A DNA stretch of 64,000 bases, taken from Desulfovibrio desulfuricans DSM 642 (GTDB lineage Bacteria; Desulfobacterota; Desulfovibrionia; Desulfovibrionales; Desulfovibrionaceae). Location: the NCBI RefSeq assembly GCF_000420465.1, contig NZ_ATUZ01000011.1:558001-622000 (forward strand), written 5' to 3'. A model generated the notes under the pieces. That model was given only the letters and a program-made list of their open reading frames with translations. It did no database searches and had not been told where the DNA came from. Positions 59,623-64,000 of the stretch are shown piece after piece (within the stretch, counting starts at the first letter, position 1; each line of letters begins with the position of its first letter). A program made the position numbers and the translations under genes.

Positions 59623-61502
59623 TAGCGATGTCCCTCCGGCTTTGCGCCCTGTGGTTCATCATGCTGCTCCGCTTGCGCCATTGTCGCCTGTCCTGTCGCC
59701 TGTGCCTTTTTCGTATGTTCAGCGCGGGCAAGGCCCCCCGGCAGGGCGTTGCGTAGCAGACGCGTGATGCCGTCCAGAACGCTTCCCTGTTTGCCGTCCG
59801 GGCCGGAAAGCGGGCTTTGCGAGAGCTGGCGCACCATATCCACCCCTTTGCCAAGGGCCTCTGTGAGAGCCTGCGTATGGGCGGCATCAGCCCTGGCGGC
59901 GCGCAACTGCTGGCGTTCCTCCGGCGAGCGCGTGAGGCTCACGGGCAGGCCCAGGCTTTCCGCATAATTATCGAGCAGATGATCCACATTGAGGGTGTCC
60001 AGGGCTTCGGGCCACGCGCTGGAAGCCTTGAGGGTCAGGGCCATGTACTGGTCTGCCGCATTGATGCCCACCAGCTTCTGGGCTTGCGCCAGCAGGGATA
60101 CAAACTCCACGCGCAGGCGGCGGCCCGCCAGCTCGGGCGGGCAGGGGGGCAGCATGTCCAGCTCGCGCATGCACTCGAAGGTGCGATCCATGAGCGGAAT
60201 GAACAGCTCATCGTGCAGCCGTTCCAGCACCGGGCCAACAAGCACCAGCTTTTCCTCCTCCCGCGCCGCGATTTCACTGGCTGTCACGCCGCTGCGGCCG
60301 TCAAGGATGAGCTTGAACAGGTCGTTGTAGAGTCCTTTGCGTATCTGATCCTGAACCGACTCCATGGCTTTGCGCGCCGTGGCGAGGTCGGGGTTTATCT
60401 GCAACAGTGGCGTTGCCGCCTGTGGGCTTTGACCCGGTGCGCTGTCCACGTAGTTGACGCCGCCGGGGGTGAGATCAAGCCCCACGGAGCGCAGGCCCGC
60501 AGCCACGCTCATGGGCGGGTCAACCGCCTTGTGGATGGCCTTGAGCGTGGTGACGCCCATCTGTTGCAGCATGCGGCAGTCGGGCAGGGCGTCCATGGCG
60601 GGCGAGCGCCCGTACACATCGTTGCCCGCCACATCCCAGCGCGGGCCAAAGCCCGGAAAGGAGCGAAAGCCCGAAACCTTGAGGGCATGGCGATTGCCGT
60701 CGCGTCCTTCCAGCCAGTAGACGGAAGCCACAGGCATACGGATTGCGTCAACCAGCCCGTGCTGCGCGTTTTCACGCGGGTACACAGCCTGAATGACGTT
60801 GCGCCGCTCCTCGGGATTGCGGCGCGCCGCCTCGCGCAGGGTTTCGGGCAGGGCCGAAGGGCCGAAAGCCTGAATGATCTGGCGCAGGGTCATGCCGCTG
60901 CGGCGGAACACCGTGTCCACCCGCCGCGTTGCATCGCAGTCCAGCGCATATTCCCCCGCGCAAAGGGGGATAAAGCGGAACCCGTGCTGCGGATCAGCCA
61001 GCTCAAACACAAAGGCCGTGCCAAAGGTGCCCAGTTCGCCATACATGGTGTGCATGGCATTGTAGAAGTTTGACCGCTGAAACACGGTGCGCATCCGGTT
61101 GGCGACTTCGTCCAGCCATGCCTGACCGGGACGACTGCGGGCCAGATCGGCATCGTCAAGGCTCAGCCGAAACCACGGCCTTGCCGGGCTGGTCAGCCCG
61201 CCCTGAAGGCCCGCCGCCAGCGTGCGCATGGCCAGAATGCCGGTGGCGTCCACAAGCCCCCGGTTGAGCATGGGGCCTTCTTCCGCCGCGTCCACCTGCG
61301 GATTCAGGCGGCAGCGCGTGGGCAAAAAATGATCAGCCAGGCTTTGCCATGCCGCGTCCCATGGGGCGCGGCGGCGCAACAGGGCATCATGCCGCCGGGA
61401 AAGGGCCTGTACGTCCACAGCGTATTGCGCGGCGTTCTGCACGGAACTCTGAGGGGCGGGCTGCCCCGCAGGCGCAATGCTGTTCTGGATGTGTGCGGTC
61501 AC
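59622..61502 (-). CDS. Phage portal (head-tail connecting) protein
   Basis: This protein of about 626 residues is the portal of the T7/BPP-1-type head-tail connecting family, through which DNA enters the head. Landmarks are WQSLADHFLPTRCRL, LAAGLQGGLTSPARPWFRL, MYGELGTFGTAFVF, VYWLEGRDGN, GNDVYGRSPAMDALPDCRMLQQM, and GVTASEIAAREEEKLVLVGPVLERLHDELF. The GTG at 61502 comes one base after the stop of the preceding gene and is preferred to an ATG 33 bases upstream inside it. The C terminus is Gln/Ala/Lys-rich. Confidence 0.9.
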   Translation of the reverse strand: MTAHIQNSIAPAGQPAPQSSVQNAAQYAVDVQALSRRHDALLRRRAPWDAAWQSLADHFLPTRCRLNPQVDAAEEGPMLNRGLVDATGILAMRTLAAGLQGGLTSPARPWFRLSLDDADLARSRPGQAWLDEVANRMRTVFQRSNFYNAMHTMYGELGTFGTAFVFELADPQHGFRFIPLCAGEYALDCDATRRVDTVFRRSGMTLRQIIQAFGPSALPETLREAARRNPEERRNVIQAVYPRENAQHGLVDAIRMPVASVYWLEGRDGNRHALKVSGFRSFPGFGPRWDVAGNDVYGRSPAMDALPDCRMLQQMGVTTLKAIHKAVDPPMSVAAGLRSVGLDLTPGGVNYVDSAPGQSPQAATPLLQINPDLATARKAMESVQDQIRKGLYNDLFKLILDGRSGVTASEIAAREEEKLVLVGPVLERLHDELFIPLMDRTFECMRELDMLPPCPPELAGRRLRVEFVSLLAQAQKLVGINAADQYMALTLKASSAWPEALDTLNVDHLLDNYAESLGLPVSLTRSPEERQQLRAARADAAHTQALTEALGKGVDMVRQLSQSPLSGPDGKQGSVLDGITRLLRNALPGGLARAEHTKKAQATGQATMAQAEQHDEPQGAKPEGHR

Positions 61503-61503
61503 G

Positions 61504-62286
61504 CTACTGCCCCAGCAGGGTTTTGCGCGTGGCATCGGCGCGGTTAAACGGGCTGGTGTACACAGAGCCGTTGATGCCCGCCGCTTTGGCGGCTTTGTCT
61601 TTCTGGTTCTGGCGCGCTGCGGTGGCGGCCTCGGTTACGGGTTTTTCCACTTCCTGCTTGGGAACGGGCGCAACTGCGGGCACATCGGGCGTGCCGCCTC
61701 CTCCAAATCCCATGCCGTCCTCCTCATGTTGAATGGTTGCTGTTGGTTGCTGCTGTATGATTGCTGACAAGTCCTGCGGTGTGCAGAGCACCAGTACGCC
61801 GTCCACCCATGTCTTTTTACGGATATGCAGACATGCGCCGGGCAAGCGCCCGAGCACGCGGAATCCGCAGGCTTCGGCCAGCCTCCAGGCATGCCGGTTG
61901 GGGGTTGGGCAAAGCCCCATAACAGCGGAACAGTCGAGGTTTGCAAAAGCCCAGCTCAAGCCCCCGTGCGCCATGGGCACCGCCAGCCGCGCCCATTGAC
62001 GAAAGGTGGTGAAATCAAACTCCCACACCCGCCCCCTGCGGGGGCTGAACATGGCGCAGGCCAGCAATGGGGCCGGGCTGGAAGCGCAAGCAGAGGCGGA
62101 CGTCGGCGGCGGGCCGTAACAGCCCAGCAAGACGCCTCTTTCCGGCGCGGTGATCGCTTGCCACTGGGCCAGCGCGGGCTTGAGCAGAGAACTCATGGCG
62201 CTGGCTGTGAGGCCTTCGGCTTCCATGCGTTCAAAAACGGCATCGCGGGCGTGTTGATCCACAATGGGGGCGTAGGTAAAGCGCAT
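61504..62286 (-). CDS. GNAT-like phage protein with a Gly/Pro-rich tail
   Basis: This 260-residue protein has a GNAT-like domain (about residues 1-165; FTYAPIVDQHARDAVFERMEAEG through NRHAWRLAEACGFRVLGRLPGACL), as in the DUF2824-type proteins between terminase and portal in BPP-1-type phages. The C-terminal part (about 190-260) starts MGFGGGGTPDVPAVAP and ends NRADATRKTLLGQ. It looks like the small separate protein that often precedes the portal, here joined to the GNAT domain. It overlaps the terminase stop by one base. The role of either part is unknown. Confidence 0.7.
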   Translation of the reverse strand: MRFTYAPIVDQHARDAVFERMEAEGLTASAMSSLLKPALAQWQAITAPERGVLLGCYGPPPTSASACASSPAPLLACAMFSPRRGRVWEFDFTTFRQWARLAVPMAHGGLSWAFANLDCSAVMGLCPTPNRHAWRLAEACGFRVLGRLPGACLHIRKKTWVDGVLVLCTPQDLSAIIQQQPTATIQHEEDGMGFGGGGTPDVPAVAPVPKQEVEKPVTEAATAARQNQKDKAAKAAGINGSVYTSPFNRADATRKTLLGQ

Positions 62287-63662
62287 CAGCGGCCTCCAAA
62301 AAAGTCGTAGTCGGTGAGGGCGCGGCGCGCGCCAGAGGCTGTTTCCTGCTGTGGGTGAAAACCCGTGACTGCGTACCGCAGGGCGTCTGCCGCGTGGCTT
62401 GCCCAGTCGTGCAAGGGGCCGGAACCGGCCTGCGCGGCCTGCGAGCCTTGCCCGGAGCCAGCCTTCCAGCGCCGCCTGTAGGCCCGCAGGGCCTTTACGC
62501 CCTGGGCGCAGGCTGCCGCATCAAACCAGAAGCGCGGCAACTGGCGGCGCAGGGCATCTATGCCGTCAGCCAGCGACAGAGCCGGGGCCAGGGTAAAACG
62601 TATGCCAAGTTGGGCGGCGCTTTCCCAGCGGCTCAGCCCGGTGCCCAGTTCGCGTACGCGGATGTCGTGCGGGGCAATGTGGGTGCCGTAAACAAATCCG
62701 CGTCCGGCAATGGTTCCATCATGGACATTATGAGCGGCGGCTTCCGCAGTTTCAGCAGGGCGGGCCTTGGCGGCCAGCACCTGCGCATAATGCGCCAGCC
62801 CCTCGCCGGAAGCTTCGTAGTAGTCGAGGATGCGCCAGCAGCCCGAGGGCTCCACCTGAAAAAACCAGATGGCCGTGGCGTCATCCATGCCCAGATCCCA
62901 GGCTGTATGCACGGGAAGCTCCGGCGCGTGGGGCAGGGGGCGGATGCGCCCCTCGCGTTCTGCTGTATCCAGCAGAGGCGCGTAATAAGCACCGCGCACT
63001 GCCGCTGCAAACGAGCATTCAAACTCCTGAAGATATTCGGCCTCGTCCATGCCCCGGCGCGCCGCTGCCAGCTCCTGCTGCGGCAGATAACCGGTTTCTG
63101 AGGCGGGAAAGCGAAAGCGCGACCAGACGCCTTCTTCATCAGCGCCTGCCTGCTGCCATACGTCATAGAGCAGGTTGTCCGTGCCTTGAGGCGTGCCGCA
63201 GAAAAGCGCGCGTCCCTGACGGTCGGCCAGCATGGGGCGCAGCACCTGCGTCCATACCTCGCGGGGCATGTCCGCCGGTTCGTCCAGCACCAGATCATCC
63301 AGATACAGGCCGCGCAGGGCTTGCGCGTTTTCCGTTCCCAGCAGACGGATGCGGCCCCCGGTGGGCAGCACGCAGACAAGCTCGCTTTCCAGAAATCGCG
63401 TACCGGGCACGGCCCCGGCAAACTGTTTGCAGTAGTCCCATGCGACCGCCTTGGCCTGCCCCAGAAAGGGCGCGGCATAGGCTGCCCGCCAGTCGTGCTT
63501 GCCCACGCGCAGTGCCTGACGCACCAGATCATTGACCGCCGCCACCGTTTTGCCGAAGCGCCTGTGGCAGAGCAGCACGCAGAAGCGGGTGCGCTCCTCG
63601 TGAAAGCGCCACTGCAAAGGGCGGGGGCAGTAGGGGATGACGTGGGGGGCAGGCTGGGACAT
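62286..63662 (-). CDS. Phage terminase large subunit
   Basis: This 458-residue DNA-packaging motor has an ATPase part and a nuclease part. The Walker A motif is CHRRFGKT (32-39) and Walker B is YLDDLVLDEPAD, with a coupling-type motif LFCGTPQGTDNL. The nuclease part shows AWDLGMDDATAIWFF and the C-terminal DWASHAADALRYAV, which carry the metal-binding Asp residues. The ATG at 63662 follows AAGGA; longer in-frame starts run into the upstream gene. The partial gene at 63692 is a candidate small subunit. Confidence 0.93.
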   Translation of the reverse strand: MSQPAPHVIPYCPRPLQWRFHEERTRFCVLLCHRRFGKTVAAVNDLVRQALRVGKHDWRAAYAAPFLGQAKAVAWDYCKQFAGAVPGTRFLESELVCVLPTGGRIRLLGTENAQALRGLYLDDLVLDEPADMPREVWTQVLRPMLADRQGRALFCGTPQGTDNLLYDVWQQAGADEEGVWSRFRFPASETGYLPQQELAAARRGMDEAEYLQEFECSFAAAVRGAYYAPLLDTAEREGRIRPLPHAPELPVHTAWDLGMDDATAIWFFQVEPSGCWRILDYYEASGEGLAHYAQVLAAKARPAETAEAAAHNVHDGTIAGRGFVYGTHIAPHDIRVRELGTGLSRWESAAQLGIRFTLAPALSLADGIDALRRQLPRFWFDAAACAQGVKALRAYRRRWKAGSGQGSQAAQAGSGPLHDWASHAADALRYAVTGFHPQQETASGARRALTDYDFFGGR

Positions 63663-63691
63663 GGAAAATATCCTTGCTTTTTGGGTAAACG

Positions 63692-64000
63692 TTAGTTGCT
63701 TGAACTGTACTGCGGCAAAATTTTCTGCGCGAGCGCTTTGCCGGATGCGCCCGACGCCTTGGATGATGACCGGGGCGATGCTCCGGATAAATCTGCGGGC
63801 AGTCTGCCGGATGCCGCGCTTGGGGGACCGCCCCACACAACCACCATCCTGGGCGGGGCATCGGGCGAGGCTTCATCGCGGAGGGAGCGCAGGATGGCGT
63901 GCAGTTCTTTTATTTCTTTGACAATATCGATGCTTTTCTCCGCAATATCAGCTGCGCTGAGGGTGCTGGTGAGCAGGTCAAGCCGCTGCCCAAGGCTGTC
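63692..64000 (-). CDS. 3' part of a phage gene upstream of terminase (possible small subunit)
   Basis: A minus-strand frame is open from the window edge to a TAA at 63692-63694 and encodes at least 102 residues. It begins with a likely coiled coil (LGQRLDLLTSTLSAADIAEK, then KEIKELHAILRSLRDE) and continues with a Pro/Ser/Ala-rich tail. It ends 29 bases before the terminase start. Position suggests a terminase small subunit, but no DNA-binding domain is visible in this part, so the function is open. Confidence 0.65.
   Translation of the reverse strand, partial: DSLGQRLDLLTSTLSAADIAEKSIDIVKEIKELHAILRSLRDEASPDAPPRMVVVWGGPPSAASGRLPADLSGASPRSSSKASGASGKALAQKILPQYSSSN

Larger units (their letters stand above)
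51117..64000 (-). mobile_element. Podovirus-type phage structural module (prophage or domesticated particle cluster)
   Basis: At least 14 consecutive minus-strand genes cover the packaging, head and tail functions of a short-tailed phage. Types and order (terminase, portal, Bbp19-like, scaffold, capsid, Bbp16-like cement, adaptor, fibre, tail chaperone, nozzle, gp14-like core protein) match BPP-1 and T7-like phages. Genes are tightly packed or overlapping, and all frames are open. No integrase, repressor, replication or lysis gene is in view. The left end is set by the terminator beside the cbpA promoter; the right end is outside the window. Confidence 0.9.

Noticed and set aside
59817..61073. 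A 418-codon plus-strand open frame across the portal gene
   Set aside because: It is antisense to the conserved portal gene and His/Gln/Ala-rich without motif.
51180..64000. Diversity-generating retroelement, as in phage BPP-1
   Set aside because: The structural genes resemble BPP-1, but no reverse transcriptase, template repeat or variable lectin-like fibre end is present in the window.
1..64000. CRISPR arrays, restriction or other defence genes, and insertion sequences
   Set aside because: No regularly spaced repeats, transposase, Cas, methylase or known defence protein was found on either strand.

Overview
The window looks like a chromosomal segment of a GC-rich sulfate reducer of the Desulfovibrio group. 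This is an inference from content: a short 8-Cys ferredoxin, a rubrerythrin, HypA/HypB, a DmsABC-type respiratory reductase with its TorD-like chaperone, an MqnP-type UbiA prenyltransferase (futalosine menaquinone route) and several Desulfovibrio-style exported proteins of unknown function. No rRNA, CRISPR array or insertion sequence was seen. One tRNA gene, tRNA-Thr(GGT), lies at 37829-37904 on the minus strand.

Layout. 0.1-6.2 kb: exonuclease III, then a four-gene dms operon (catalytic Mo subunit, FeS subunit, membrane anchor, chaperone). 6.3-10.1 kb: a small unknown gene and an orphan RND-type membrane fusion lipoprotein, divergent from arginine decarboxylase. 10.1-11.1 kb: about 1 kb without a credible gene, rich in palindromes and holding two copies of a 100-bp repeat. 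11.1-18.5 kb: an OppF-type ATPase overlapping cobT, an HtrA protease, ferredoxin, a three-gene cluster (Cys-cluster protein, unknown, TPR) and yigZ/cupin. 18.6-23.6 kb: rubrerythrin with two operator-like palindromes, then ctpA, a YibQ-like deacetylase, ndk and proC. 23.7-30.8 kb: AMIN, TPR, SPOR and other envelope proteins around hypAB. 31.0-36.2 kb: a complete ybhGFSR-type ABC exporter. 36.3-41.1 kb: potassium channel, tRNA, darP, mqnP, a MogA/MoaB protein with a Cys-rich extension, and queF. 41.2-46.8 kb: murJ, a membrane sensor-like protein with a degenerate Hpt domain, ftsY and gldA. 46.9-51.0 kb: a cbpA-cbpM-clpB chaperone operon.

51.1-64.0 kb is a podovirus-type structural module, all on the minus strand. 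In transcription order it holds a partial upstream gene, large terminase, a GNAT-like protein, portal, Bbp19-like protein, scaffold candidate, major capsid, Bbp16-like cement, tail adaptor, tail fibre, tail assembly chaperone, tail nozzle, a second GNAT-like protein and a T7 gp14-like core protein. The gene types and order resemble Bordetella phage BPP-1 and T7-like phages. All frames are intact. No integrase, repressor, replication or lysis gene and no gp15/gp16-like ejection protein is seen before the cluster ends in a terminator about 60 bases from the host cbpA promoter.

The most interesting possibility is that this module is a domesticated, short-tailed particle cluster. Desulfovibrio desulfuricans ATCC 27774 is known to release a short-tailed gene transfer agent, Dd1. 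An ordinary prophage continuing beyond base 64000 is equally allowed by what can be seen. Other points worth a look are the sensor-like protein that has lost its phospho-accepting histidine, the Cys-extended MogA/MoaB protein, the structured 1-kb gene-free region, and the terminator hairpins placed inside the phage operon around the cement gene.
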